Assembly (NCBI GenBank): GCA_963781955.1
Contig: CAWAHU010000001.1
Location: 310,001-374,000 of the forward strand
Direction of reading: 5' to 3'
Source: Bog-473 sp963781955
Lineage (GTDB): Bacteria > Actinomycetota > Acidimicrobiia > Acidimicrobiales > RAAP-2
DNA length: 64,000 bases
A program made the translations under genes and the position numbers. How positions within the stretch are numbered: position 1 is the first letter of the stretch; each line of letters starts with the position of its first letter. The notes under the pieces are model-generated. The model was not told the origin of the DNA, did not search any database, and was given only the letters and a program-made list of their open reading frames with translations. Below are positions 54,537 through 63,818 of the stretch, in pieces.

Positions 54537-55514
54537 GGCGAGTGCCGGAACCTTCAGACTCTCAGCGGCCTCCTCGGGGGAGATGACGTTGATGGCGACC
54601 CCGGTGCCGAGCTCGAAGCCGGCGGTTGTCGTGGCCTTCGGCCAGATGTGGGCGTGCCAGTGGTACGGCTCGCCGACACGGTAGGGCGCCGAGTGGAACA
54701 CGATGTTGTAGGCCACGTCGCCCACCGCCTCGGCGAGCCGTTGCAACGAGCGTCGAATGGCCTCGCCGACGGCCACGAGGTCCTCGGTGGGGCTCCGGTG
54801 GAGGTGGGGGCTGTGCCCGCGGGGCATCACGAGCATCTCGTAGGGCACGGCGCTCCAGAAGGGGCACACCACCACCACGCGGTCGTTGGCGTAGATGACC
54901 CGCTGGGTGGAGTCCTCCTCCGCCTCGATGGTGGTGCACAAGAGGCACGATCCGACAAAGCGGGCGAAGCGCGCCTGTTCCTCGGCCAGCTCGCGCGGAA
55001 CGAAGGACATGCCGAGCAGCTGCCCGTGCGGGTGCTCGAGGGAGGCGCCCGCCTCGCGACCCGAGTTGACGATGGCCTGGGTGTAGCGGAGGTTGGGCTG
55101 GGAGGCGTGCTCTTCGAGCCGGTCGCGCAACGCGGCCATCACCAGCTCGACCTGCTCCTTGCTCAGCTGGCCGAGCGTGGCGTCGTGCTCCGGCGAGAAG
55201 ATGAGGATCTCGTGGATGCCACCGGCGGAAGCTTGAGTGAAGACGGGACCCCGGTTGGCCACGACGAACGGTTCGTCGCCCTCGAAGGCGGGGTAGAGGT
55301 TCGGTACGACCCGGACCCGCCATGCCCCGCTGGGGCCGTACGTCTCGAGAGCGGGCGGAGTGTCCTCCTCGTTACCCGGGCAGAAGGGGCAGGGGCGGTC
55401 CAGCGTGCCGGTCGGCAGGGCCGAGCGGGTGACGAACGAGTGCGGGCGCTCGGAGCGACCGGGGCTCACCACGACCCAGCGGCCCGACAACGGGTCGAGG
55501 CGGAGCTGGTTCAT
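54531..55514 (-). CDS. galT: galactose-1-phosphate uridylyltransferase
   Basis: This 327-aa HIT-superfamily protein moves UMP from UDP-glucose to galactose 1-phosphate in the Leloir pathway. It begins with MNQLRLDPLSGRWVVVSPGR, has the zinc-type CPFCPGNEEDTPP, the nucleophile His in the HPH motif of GASLEHPHGQLLGM, and the late HWHAHIWPK. The ATG at 55514 follows GAGAG. It may serve galactose use together with the TreS/kinase pair (context only). Confidence 0.93.
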   Translation of the reverse strand: MNQLRLDPLSGRWVVVSPGRSERPHSFVTRSALPTGTLDRPCPFCPGNEEDTPPALETYGPSGAWRVRVVPNLYPAFEGDEPFVVANRGPVFTQASAGGIHEILIFSPEHDATLGQLSKEQVELVMAALRDRLEEHASQPNLRYTQAIVNSGREAGASLEHPHGQLLGMSFVPRELAEEQARFARFVGSCLLCTTIEAEEDSTQRVIYANDRVVVVCPFWSAVPYEMLVMPRGHSPHLHRSPTEDLVAVGEAIRRSLQRLAEAVGDVAYNIVFHSAPYRVGEPYHWHAHIWPKATTTAGFELGTGVAINVISPEEAAESLKVPALAL

Positions 55515-55679
55515 CACAGCTCTCGTCGGCACATGGCCCGGCCTGCCCGCATCGCACGCTCGCTCATCGTATTCCCAGCCTCCCTCCGCTCCTACGGTAC
55601 AGGCTTCGCTGCCCGCTGCAGCGACACCACGTCGCGCCCCGTGCACCCGCCGGCGCCGTTCGCGGGGGAACATGTGGCG

Positions 55680-56171
55680 ATGTCCCAGCCGTCCGGAGCC
55701 GCCTTCGACGTCGTCCTGCTGGCGCACGCCGCCTGTGCCGTGGCCGGGCTGGTCACGTCGGCCACGGCCACCGCCACGGCCGGCCGCCTCGAGCGCCAGC
55801 TGGTGAGGACGGCACCCCTGCCCGACGCGCTGCGTCGCTACTTCCGCCCCGGCTTGAACTGGGCCGGGCGCACGCTCTACGGCATCCCGGCGTTCGGGTT
55901 CGCCCTTCTGGCCATGAGCCGCGGCGCCTACGCGCTGGGCGACGGGTGGGTGCTGGCCGGCCTGACCCTCTTCGTCGGCGTGGTGCTGCTGGCCGAGGGA
56001 GTGTTGTGGCCAGCCGAGCAGCGGCTCCAGGAAGCAGTGGCCGCGGGCGTCGGAGGGGAGTTCGCCGATGCGGGGGCCGTGCGCCGTGACGCCCGGTCCA
56101 TGGCCCGGGCCGGTGGTGCCGTGCTCGTGCTCCTGGTGGTCGGGACCGTGCTCATGGTGGCCCAACCCTGA
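55680..56171 (+). CDS. integral membrane protein (DUF2269-like)
   Basis: This 163-aa protein has four predicted helices: VVLLAHAACAVAGLVTSATA, LYGIPAFGFALLAMSRGAYA, VLAGLTLFVGVVLLAEGVLW and AGGAVLVLLVVGTVLMVAQP. The segment FRPGLNWAGRTLYGIPAFGF and WPAEQRLQ match small DUF2269-type membrane proteins. Function unknown. An in-frame GTG six bases upstream is possible. It is divergent from galT. Confidence 0.7.
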   Translation: MSQPSGAAFDVVLLAHAACAVAGLVTSATATATAGRLERQLVRTAPLPDALRRYFRPGLNWAGRTLYGIPAFGFALLAMSRGAYALGDGWVLAGLTLFVGVVLLAEGVLWPAEQRLQEAVAAGVGGEFADAGAVRRDARSMARAGGAVLVLLVVGTVLMVAQP

Positions 56172-56351
56172 ACGGCCGGGCCCTGAGTGGACTGGCGGGC
56201 TCTGGCTGGACCCTCGCCCGGGCGCTGCCGGGGTGCGGCCTCCGGCGACAGGGCAGGACCCCGTCGGGAGGGGCCCTGCCCTGCGCACGATTCGGTTGCC
56301 CTCAGGCGGTGGATGACCCGGCCGGCGCCGTCAGGACTTCAACGGCATCCG

Positions 56352-58580
56352 TCAGGCGCAGCCCCGGCCGCCTCCCACCGGCGGGGGCAGGGTGTAGCCG
56401 CCACCGCACCCGCCACCTCCGCCACCGCAGGGCGATCCGCCACCGCCACCACCACCGCCGCTCCCGCCGCTGCACGGGATCTTGACGCTCGCGGTGTTCG
56501 AGGCCGGCGCCCAGGCGTTGGTTCCGGGGTACGAGACGGTCACCATGACGGTGCCGGCGATCTGGTTGACCGACGAGATCGTGCACGAGGCCACGCCCGA
56601 GTTGTTCGTCGTCGCCGTGCACTTCTGAAGCGACGAGCCGGTGCCGAGCGTCAGGGTGACGGGCTGGCCGCCGAGCGGGCTCCCGTTGCCAGTGAGCAGG
56701 GCTGACAGCGTCAGCGACTGCCCGTTGTTCGCCGTCGTCGCGCCGGTGTAGGTGATGGTGGTCGGGGCACCGTTGATGACCACATTGTTCGAACCGTTGC
56801 TGCCCAACAACTGCGGCGAGGTGCCGGTGTTGCCGTTGAACGACCCGGTGACACCGTAGGTGCCGCTGGTCTCGTTGGGCGTGACGGTGCATGAGGCCCG
56901 TCCCCAGCCGTCGGTCGTCGCCGTGCAGGTCTGGACCCCGTTGAGCGTCAGGGTTACGGTCTGGCCTCCGACTCCCTGCCCGTTGACCGAGTTGACCAGC
57001 GTGCCCGAAAGCGTCACCGACTGGCCGTAGGTGCCCGTGGTCGCGTTCACCGTGAGCGTCGTCGGCGTCACTACGGTGACCGTCGCCGAGGTGCTCTCCG
57101 ACACGTAGTAGGCGTTTCCGCCGTACGTCACGGTGACGGGGAGGGGGCTTGCCATTTGGTTGTACATGCAGATGTGGCAGGTGGCGACGCCGGCCGCGTT
57201 CGTGGTGGCCGAGCAGCTCTGGGCCGACTTCCCGGTACCGACGGTGAAGGTCACCGTCTGCCCGGGGATTGGTGCACCGGTGTCGGACACCAGCGTGGCC
57301 GAGAGGTTGGGCGACTGGCCGCTCGTGGTCGTCGTGCTTCCCGTGTACGTCAGCTTGGGGGGGTCCTTGGCCTCCACGAACGTACCCGAACCGCTCGAGG
57401 TCAACAGGACCGGTGTGATGGTCGTGTCGCCGCCGAACGACGCCGTCAGCGGGTAGGTGCCTGGGACAGAGGTCGGGGTGATCGAGCACGAGGCCACACC
57501 GCTGGCGTTGGTGACGGCGGTGCACGTCTGCGTCCCGTTGAACGTGAACGTGACGGGCTCGTTCGGCACCGGCGCGTTGGTGTAGGTGTTGACGAGGGTG
57601 CCCGAGACGGTCGTCGGCAGGCCATAGGTCCCCGTGACGGGGGTCACCGTCAGCTTCGTGCCCTCGGGCAGGTTGACTGTGGCGCCCGCGCTGGCCGCCT
57701 GGTAGTAGGTGTCGCCGGCGAAGGCGTCGGTGACCGGGATCGGGCCTTGTGGCTGGTTCGTCACATTGATCACGCACGACACCGCGCCCGTGGTGCCCGT
57801 GGTGCCGTTGCAGGTCTGCGCCGTCGAGCCGCTGCCCAGCGTGAAGGTCACCGACTTGCCGGTCACCGGCGTGGCGCCGCTGTCGGTCGTCAGGACGCCC
57901 GAGACGGAAAGCGGCTGGCCGTTCTGGGCCACCGTGCCGCCCGTGTAGGTGAGCGCCGTCTCCTCGAGCGTGACCACGAAGTTGGCCGATCCGTTGGACG
58001 TTGTCAGCTGCAGCGGCAAGGTGGAGTCGCCGGCGAAGGATCCCGTCAGCTGGTACGTGGCCGCCGGTTCGCCGGGGGTGATGGAGCACGAGGCCGTGCC
58101 GGAGGTGTCGGTCGTGGCCGTGCAGGTCTCGGCCCCGTTGAGCTGGAGCGTCACCAACTCCCCGGAGATCGGGGCATTGGTGACGGCGTCCTTGAGGACC
58201 CCGGACACCGTCGTGGCGTCCGAGTAGTCGCTGGTCGCCGTGTTGACCGTGAGTGTCGTCGGCTCGGTGACCGTGGCCGGGGTGTTGACCGTGGCCGAGG
58301 TGTCGTAGACGTCACCGGCGAAACTCGAGCTGACGGTGACGTTGGTCGTGGGCTGGTTCACCACCGGAATGGTGCAGCTGACGTTCCCGCTGGTGTCCGT
58401 CACGGCGTTGCAGGACTGCGCCGTCGAGCCGGAGCCGATGGTGAAGGTCACCACCTTGGTGGGAAGTGAGGTGCCCGGGGACGGGTTGTCGGTGGACAGC
58501 GTGCCGGACAGGGTGAGCGGCTGCCCGTTCACCGCGGTGGTCGGCCCGGTGTAGGCGAGCGAGCTGGTGTCGGGGTTCAC
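56352..58580 (-). CDS. secreted Ig-like repeat protein 1, C-terminal part
   Basis: This frame of about 742 aa holds about seven bacterial Ig-like (Big_3-type) repeats of about 95 residues. Two alternating types are seen: YTGPTTAVNGQPLTLSGTL and the variant with YGQSVTLSGTLVN. Each repeat has a Cys pair (SC.AVT...G..SC), probably a disulfide. The C-terminus is a Gly/Cys-rich tail (SGGSGGGGGGGG, CGGGGGGCGGGYTLPP). The apparent start at 58580 lies inside a repeat. This is the continuation, after a frameshift, of 58600-59958, and not an independent gene. It is likely a cell-surface or extracellular adhesin-like protein. Confidence 0.8.
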   Translation of the reverse strand: MNPDTSSLAYTGPTTAVNGQPLTLSGTLSTDNPSPGTSLPTKVVTFTIGSGSTAQSCNAVTDTSGNVSCTIPVVNQPTTNVTVSSSFAGDVYDTSATVNTPATVTEPTTLTVNTATSDYSDATTVSGVLKDAVTNAPISGELVTLQLNGAETCTATTDTSGTASCSITPGEPAATYQLTGSFAGDSTLPLQLTTSNGSANFVVTLEETALTYTGGTVAQNGQPLSVSGVLTTDSGATPVTGKSVTFTLGSGSTAQTCNGTTGTTGAVSCVINVTNQPQGPIPVTDAFAGDTYYQAASAGATVNLPEGTKLTVTPVTGTYGLPTTVSGTLVNTYTNAPVPNEPVTFTFNGTQTCTAVTNASGVASCSITPTSVPGTYPLTASFGGDTTITPVLLTSSGSGTFVEAKDPPKLTYTGSTTTTSGQSPNLSATLVSDTGAPIPGQTVTFTVGTGKSAQSCSATTNAAGVATCHICMYNQMASPLPVTVTYGGNAYYVSESTSATVTVVTPTTLTVNATTGTYGQSVTLSGTLVNSVNGQGVGGQTVTLTLNGVQTCTATTDGWGRASCTVTPNETSGTYGVTGSFNGNTGTSPQLLGSNGSNNVVINGAPTTITYTGATTANNGQSLTLSALLTGNGSPLGGQPVTLTLGTGSSLQKCTATTNNSGVASCTISSVNQIAGTVMVTVSYPGTNAWAPASNTASVKIPCSGGSGGGGGGGGSPCGGGGGGCGGGYTLPPPVGGGRGCA

Positions 58581-58599
58581 GGTGAAGGTGCTCGAGGTG

Positions 58600-59958
58600 C
58601 TATCGGAGCCGATGGGTGACGACGTCGCCGGAGTCCCCGGAGAACGAGGCCGTCAGCGTGTACGTGCTCGACGGCTCCCCCGCGGTGAGGGAGCACGTCG
58701 CCGTCCCCGTCGAGTCGGTGGTGGCCGTGCAGGTCTCCGTGCCGTTCAAGGTGAAGGTGACCGGCTCGTCCACCAGTGGGGTGTTCGTACCCGGGTTGGT
58801 GAGCACGGCGGTGACCGGTGTCGGCGTCGAGAAGTTCCCCGTGACCGGTTGGATGGTCAGCGTCGACGGGGTGGTCTGGGTGACCGACGGGGGGGTCGCC
58901 ACCTCGAGCTGGTCGAGGACAGACAGGCCGTAGAGCGTGCCCGAGTGCGTGGCGATGGTCTGCATCAGGTTGCCCGACGCGATGTTGATCTCGTAGATGT
59001 TCCCCGACGCCGAGTCGCCGGTCCAGAAGGAGTTGCCACTCGGGTCGACGCTGACGGCGAAGAGCTGGCCGCCGCAGCTGGGCAGGGCCGAGCAGGGGTA
59101 GGTCTGGACCACGTTGCCGTTGTGGTCGAGCAGCAGCACCGCGTTGGAGTCGGCCACCAGGACCTCGCCGCTGGCGAGGATCTTGAGCTGGAAGGCCTGG
59201 ACGGGCAGGCCGGTCGAGCTGTCGGCCGTCGGGAAGGCCGCCACGTTGAAGTTGGGGCCTTGCGTGTTGGCGCACTTGTCGTAGGTGTGGATGTTGCTGC
59301 CTTCGGTCGTGTAGTAGAAGGTGCACTGGTCGCTCGAGAGGTCGATCCAGTCGGCGCCGTAGAGCTCGGTGCTCACCGGGCCGATGTCCGCTTGCCGGTC
59401 GCCGGTCGCGCTGAACTCGGCGATGTAGGGCGTGGTCTGCTGGCCGACGTAGAGGTTGCCCGACGAGTCGAAGGCCAAAGAGAGCGGGTTCGACAGGTTG
59501 TAGGCGAAGACACCGTCGCCGCTCGGCGACCCGGCGGTGAAGGCGCCGTCGTTCCACTGGGTGTCCAGCGTGCCGTCGGGGTTGAACACGCTGATCTCGC
59601 CGTTGGTGTCGTCGGCCACGTAGAGGTTGCCGTGGGAGTCCCACGCGGTGCCGGCGGTGTAGGGCTCGGCGGTGTTGTCGGTGAGCGAGTTGAGGAGGTT
59701 GCCCGAGGAGGGGTCGTACACGCTGACCGTGGAATTGCCGACGGACGCGAAGACCTGACCCGATTGGAAGACGGTGGCGGCGGCGGCCCGCTTGGCGGGG
59801 GAGAAGAGGATCCCGATGCTGCCGAGGATAAGCGCCAGCGCGAGGGCGAGCGCGATGCGGCGCGACGCGCCGATGAACGACCGTGATCCGTCCGGTCCGT
59901 CCCAAGGATCAGTTCCGCGCCCCGAGGCTGCCTGTGCCCGAGCTATCGACAGTTGCAT
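58600..59958 (-). CDS. secreted beta-propeller/Ig-like protein 1, N-terminal part
   Basis: This 452-aa frame has a signal peptide (hydrophobic residues about 34-55 ending AAAA-TVFQ). An NHL/SMP-30-like beta-propeller spans about 57-345, with repeats such as AWDSHGNLYVADDTNGEISV, LAFDSSGNLYVGQQTTPYIA and SVDPSGNSFWTGDSASGNIY. The first Ig-like repeat follows. It ends abruptly in DSGDVVTHRLR, where the other frame would continue IGSDSTSSTFTVNPDTSS. GGAGGGGG precedes the ATG at 59958. Confidence 0.85.
   Translation of the reverse strand: MQLSIARAQAASGRGTDPWDGPDGSRSFIGASRRIALALALALILGSIGILFSPAKRAAAATVFQSGQVFASVGNSTVSVYDPSSGNLLNSLTDNTAEPYTAGTAWDSHGNLYVADDTNGEISVFNPDGTLDTQWNDGAFTAGSPSGDGVFAYNLSNPLSLAFDSSGNLYVGQQTTPYIAEFSATGDRQADIGPVSTELYGADWIDLSSDQCTFYYTTEGSNIHTYDKCANTQGPNFNVAAFPTADSSTGLPVQAFQLKILASGEVLVADSNAVLLLDHNGNVVQTYPCSALPSCGGQLFAVSVDPSGNSFWTGDSASGNIYEINIASGNLMQTIATHSGTLYGLSVLDQLEVATPPSVTQTTPSTLTIQPVTGNFSTPTPVTAVLTNPGTNTPLVDEPVTFTLNGTETCTATTDSTGTATCSLTAGEPSSTYTLTASFSGDSGDVVTHRLR
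58895..59782 (-). repeat. 888-bp block duplicated at 62930-63818
   Basis: It covers the beta-propeller part of protein 1. I compared several 50-60-base stretches with 62930-63818 and saw no difference except one extra base at 63442. The constant offset over the block supports near identity. Confidence 0.85.
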
Positions 59959-60027
59959 CTCGCCCCCTCCGGCTTTGCGTGCTCTCGCACTATGAACGCC
60001 CGCTCCCCATTCGAGACAGGGGTAAAA

Positions 60028-60056
60028 GACCTAGGCGGGACGCAGTGCTATGACAA
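60028..60056 (-). promoter_or_regulatory. predicted promoter of secreted protein 1
   Basis: On the minus strand TTGTCA (60056-60051) and TAGGTC (60033-60028) are separated by 17 bases, about 70 bases before the ATG at 59958. Confidence 0.4.
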
Positions 60057-60104
60057 TTGGCTCGTGATTGTCGGAGGGCCGACAGGCCACTCCTCAGCGC
60101 ACCG

Positions 60105-62615
60105 TCAGCAGATGGTGCCGATGATCTTGCCGTAGCCGTCGTGACCCGGAGCCGGACCGTAACCCGAGGCGACCGAGACCATCACCAGGTGCTTGATGTC
60201 GCCGGACTCGGTGGAGCCGTTCTGGTAGATGTGGCTCGAGACGACGACGACCATGTTCACCGGGAGTGTCGCCGGCGGGTGCGAGCTGTTGCCCGGGTCC
60301 GAGGTCCACGTCCCGCCGCAGCCGAGGTTCAGGTTGGGTGCGCTGTCGATGTAGCCCTTCATGGAAGCCGGGGCGTTGTTCACGCCGCTGAACTGGTTCG
60401 TCTTCCACAGTTGGGAGCCCCAGAAGTTGACCTGCGTCCCCACCGTGGGCTTCCCGGCCGAGACGTCGCCCACCACGAAGCTGCCGGCGTCGGGCAGGGA
60501 CGCGGTGGTCACCGTCCCCGAGGCGCTGGCCGGCCGGTAGTAGCCGTCGCTGGCGAACGACACGGTGACGGGCACCGACCCGGCCACCTGGTTCACGTTG
60601 GCGATGGTGCAAGCGGCGACCCCGGCTGCATTCGTGACACCGGTGCAGCTCTGCGCGGTGGCTCCCGAGCCGAGCGTCATGAGCACCGTACGCCCGCCGA
60701 GCGGGCCGGCGTCCGTCGTGAGGTTCGCCGACATCGTGAAGGGCATGCCGCTCACGGCCATCGTGGGCCCGGTGTAGGTGATGGCAGTCTCCTCCAAGGT
60801 CACGATGAAGGTGTTCGTGCCCGCACTGGCGAGGTATGGCGGGGTCGCCGAGGCGTCACCCGAGAACGAAGCAGCCAGCGTGTACGTCCCGGCCAGCTCG
60901 TTGGGCGTGATGGTGCATGACGCCAGGCCCTGGGCATTGGTGACCGCGGTGCAGGACTGAGTCCCGTTCAGGGACAGCGACACCGTTCTCCCGGCGATCG
61001 GGGCTCCGGTGACCGCGTTGGTCAGCGTGGCCGACACCGTACCTGGGTCGGCGAAGTCGCTGGTGCCGGCGTTGACCACGAGTCTCGTCGGCGTGTGGAC
61101 GGTGGCCACCGACGACGTGCTCGACGATTGGTAGTACGAGTCCCCACCGAAGCTGGTGGTGATGCCGGCGGTCGTCGTCGACTGGTTCACGCCCGTGATG
61201 GTGCAGCTGGCGATGCCCGCGCCGTTCGTCACCGCGGTGCAGCTCTGCGCCGACCCGCCCGTGCCCAGCACGAAGGTGACGGTGCGCCCAGACACGTCGG
61301 TCCCCGGCGTGGGCTCGTTGGTCGTGAGCACGCCCGAGACGGTCACCGCCTGGCCGTTGGTCACGGAGGTGGGACCGGTGTACGTGAACGACGTGCTGGC
61401 CGGGGTCACCGTGAACGTGCTCGACGAGCTCGTGGGCAGGAGCTGGGGCATCTGTCCGTTGTCACCGCTGAACGTGGCCGTCAGCGGGTAGGTGCCCGCC
61501 GGCTCGTTCGGGGTGATCGCGCACGAGGCGACGCCGTGGGAGTCCGTCGTGGCCGTGCAGGTCTGCGTCCCGTTCAGGGTGAGCGTGACCGTCTCGTTGG
61601 GCACGGGCTGGTTGGTGTAGGTGTTGACGAGGGTCCCTGTCACCGTGGTGGGTCCGCCGTAGGGGGCCGTCGCCGACGTGACGGTCAGCTGCGTCCCCTC
61701 GGGCAGGTTGACCGTCGCGCTGGCACTGGCCGTCTGGTAGTAGGTGTCGCCGGCGAAGGTGTCCGAGACCGGGATCGGGCCCGGAGGCTGGTTCGCCACC
61801 TGGATCACGCACGAGACGGCGCCGGTGGTGCCCGTGGTGCCGTTGCAGGTCTGCGCCGTCGAGCCGCTGCCCAGCGTGAAGGTCACCGACTTGCCGGTCA
61901 CCGGCGTGGCGCCGCTGTCGGTCGTCAGGACCCCTGAGACGGTCAGCGGCTGGCCGTTCTGGGCCACCGTGGGACCGGTGTAGGTGAGCGCGGTCTCCTC
62001 GAGGGTCACCACGAAGTTGGCCGATGCGGAGGACCCCACCAGCTGCAAGGGCAGCGTGCCGTCTCCGCTGAAGGATCCCGTCAACTGGTACGTGGCGGCC
62101 GGCTCGCCGGGGGTGATCGAGCACGACGCCGTGCCGGTGGCGTCGGTGGTGGCGGTGCAGGTCTCGACCCCGTTGAGCCGGAGCGTGACGAGCTCGCCCG
62201 CGACGGGTGCGTTGGTGACGGCGTCCGTCAGCACGCCCGACACCGTCGTGGCGTCCGAGTAGTCGCTGGTCCCCGTCCTCACCATCAGCGAGGTGGGCTC
62301 GGTCACCGTGGCCGGGGTGTTGACCGTGGACGAGGTGTCGTAGACGTCACCGGCGAAACTCGAGCTGACGGTGACGTTGGTCGTGGGCTGGTTCACCACC
62401 GGAATGGTGCAGCTGACGTTCCCGCTGGTGTCCGTCACGGCGTTGCAGGACTGCGCCGTCGAGCCGGAGCCGATGGTGAAGGTCACCACCTTGGTGGGCA
62501 GAGGCGTGTCCTGCGCCGGGGTATCAGTCGAGAGGGTGCCCGAAAGGGTGAGCGGCGAGCCGTTCACCGCGGTGGTGGGACCGGTGTAGGTCAGCGAGCT
62601 GGTGTCGGGGTTCAC
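60105..62615 (-). CDS. secreted Ig-like repeat protein 2, C-terminal part
   Basis: This frame of about 836 aa holds about seven Ig-like repeats of the same two alternating types as protein 1, again with a Cys pair each. Repeats near its start are very close to those at 58580. The C-terminus differs completely: instead of a Gly-rich tail it has a 125-residue domain starting DAGSFVVGDVSAGKPTVGTQ and containing FWGSQLWKTNQF and MVVVVSSHIYQNGSTESGDI. It continues a frameshifted reading from 62635-63440. Confidence 0.8.
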   Translation of the reverse strand: MNPDTSSLTYTGPTTAVNGSPLTLSGTLSTDTPAQDTPLPTKVVTFTIGSGSTAQSCNAVTDTSGNVSCTIPVVNQPTTNVTVSSSFAGDVYDTSSTVNTPATVTEPTSLMVRTGTSDYSDATTVSGVLTDAVTNAPVAGELVTLRLNGVETCTATTDATGTASCSITPGEPAATYQLTGSFSGDGTLPLQLVGSSASANFVVTLEETALTYTGPTVAQNGQPLTVSGVLTTDSGATPVTGKSVTFTLGSGSTAQTCNGTTGTTGAVSCVIQVANQPPGPIPVSDTFAGDTYYQTASASATVNLPEGTQLTVTSATAPYGGPTTVTGTLVNTYTNQPVPNETVTLTLNGTQTCTATTDSHGVASCAITPNEPAGTYPLTATFSGDNGQMPQLLPTSSSSTFTVTPASTSFTYTGPTSVTNGQAVTVSGVLTTNEPTPGTDVSGRTVTFVLGTGGSAQSCTAVTNGAGIASCTITGVNQSTTTAGITTSFGGDSYYQSSSTSSVATVHTPTRLVVNAGTSDFADPGTVSATLTNAVTGAPIAGRTVSLSLNGTQSCTAVTNAQGLASCTITPNELAGTYTLAASFSGDASATPPYLASAGTNTFIVTLEETAITYTGPTMAVSGMPFTMSANLTTDAGPLGGRTVLMTLGSGATAQSCTGVTNAAGVAACTIANVNQVAGSVPVTVSFASDGYYRPASASGTVTTASLPDAGSFVVGDVSAGKPTVGTQVNFWGSQLWKTNQFSGVNNAPASMKGYIDSAPNLNLGCGGTWTSDPGNSSHPPATLPVNMVVVVSSHIYQNGSTESGDIKHLVMVSVASGYGPAPGHDGYGKIIGTIC

Positions 62616-62634
62616 GGTGAAGGTGGTCGAGCTG

Positions 62635-63440
62635 CTATCGGAGCCGATGGGTGACGACGTCGCCGGAGTCCCCGGAGAAGGATGCGGTGAGGGTATAGGT
62701 CGCCGAGGGCTCGCCGGCCGTGAGGGTGCACGTCGCCGTCCCCGTCGAGTCGGTGGTGGCCGTACAGGTCTGCGTGCCGTTCAAGGTGAAGGTGATCGGC
62801 TCGTTCACGAGGGGTGTGTCCGTGCTCGGGTTGGTCAGCACGGCCGTGACGGGGGTGGGGGCCGAGAAGTTCCCCGTGACGGGCTCAATGGTGAGCGAGC
62901 TGGGAGTTGCGGCGACGGTCGTACCCGACGTCGCCACCTCGAGCTGGTCGAGGACAGACAGGCCGTAGAGCGTGCCCGAGTGCGTGGCGATGGTCTGCAT
63001 CAGGTTGCCCGACGCGATGTTGATCTCGTAGATGTTCCCCGACGCCGAGTCGCCGGTCCAGAAGGAGTTGCCACTCGGGTCGACGCTGACGGCGAAGAGC
63101 TGGCCGCCGCAGCTGGGCAGGGCCGAGCAGGGGTAGGTCTGGACCACGTTGCCGTTGTGGTCGAGCAGCAGCACCGCGTTGGAGTCGGCCACCAGGACCT
63201 CGCCGCTGGCGAGGATCTTGAGCTGGAAGGCCTGGACGGGCAGGCCGGTCGAGCTGTCGGCCGTCGGGAAGGCCGCCACGTTGAAGTTGGGGCCTTGCGT
63301 GTTGGCGCACTTGTCGTAGGTGTGGATGTTGCTGCCTTCGGTCGTGTAGTAGAAGGTGCACTGGTCGCTCGAGAGGTCGATCCAGTCGGCGCCGTAGAGC
63401 TCGGTGCTCACCGGGCCGATGTCCGCTTGCCGGTCGCCGG
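62635..63440 (-). CDS. secreted beta-propeller/Ig-like protein 2, middle part
   Basis: It carries the second half of the propeller (from TGDRQADIGPVSTELYG) and the first Ig-like repeat, ending in the same DSGDVVTHRLR as protein 1. It is open in one frame only up to about 63440. Upstream the reading moves to the frame of 63443-64000 because of one extra base. It has no start codon of its own. Confidence 0.75.
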
Positions 63441-63818
63441 TGCGCGCTGAACTCGGCGATGTAGGGCGTGGTCTGCTGGCCGACGTAGAGGTTGCCCGAC
63501 GAGTCGAAGGCCAAAGAGAGCGGGTTCGACAGGTTGTAGGCGAAGACACCGTCGCCGCTCGGCGACCCGGCGGTGAAGGCGCCGTCGTTCCACTGGGTGT
63601 CCAGCGTGCCGTCGGGGTTGAACACGCTGATCTCGCCGTTGGTGTCGTCGGCCACGTAGAGGTTGCCGTGGGAGTCCCACGCGGTGCCGGCGGTGTAGGG
63701 CTCGGCGGTGTTGTCGGTGAGCGAGTTGAGGAGGTTGCCCGAGGAGGGGTCGTACACGCTGACCGTGGAATTGCCGACGGACGCGAAGACCTGACCCGAT
63801 TGGAAGACGGTGGCGGCG
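62930..63818 (-). repeat. second copy of the 888-bp propeller block
   Basis: Matches 58895-59782 apart from an inserted base at 63442 (GGTGCGCGC against GGTCGCGC). Confidence 0.85.

Noticed and set aside
57156..58469. Long plus-strand frames opposite the Ig-repeat genes
   Set aside because: They mirror the repeat coding on the other strand and have no start signals or domains of their own.
60069..60083. Intrinsic terminator after secreted protein 2
   Set aside because: TGTCGG/CCGACA forms a hairpin, but no run of T follows on the minus strand, so I did not annotate it.
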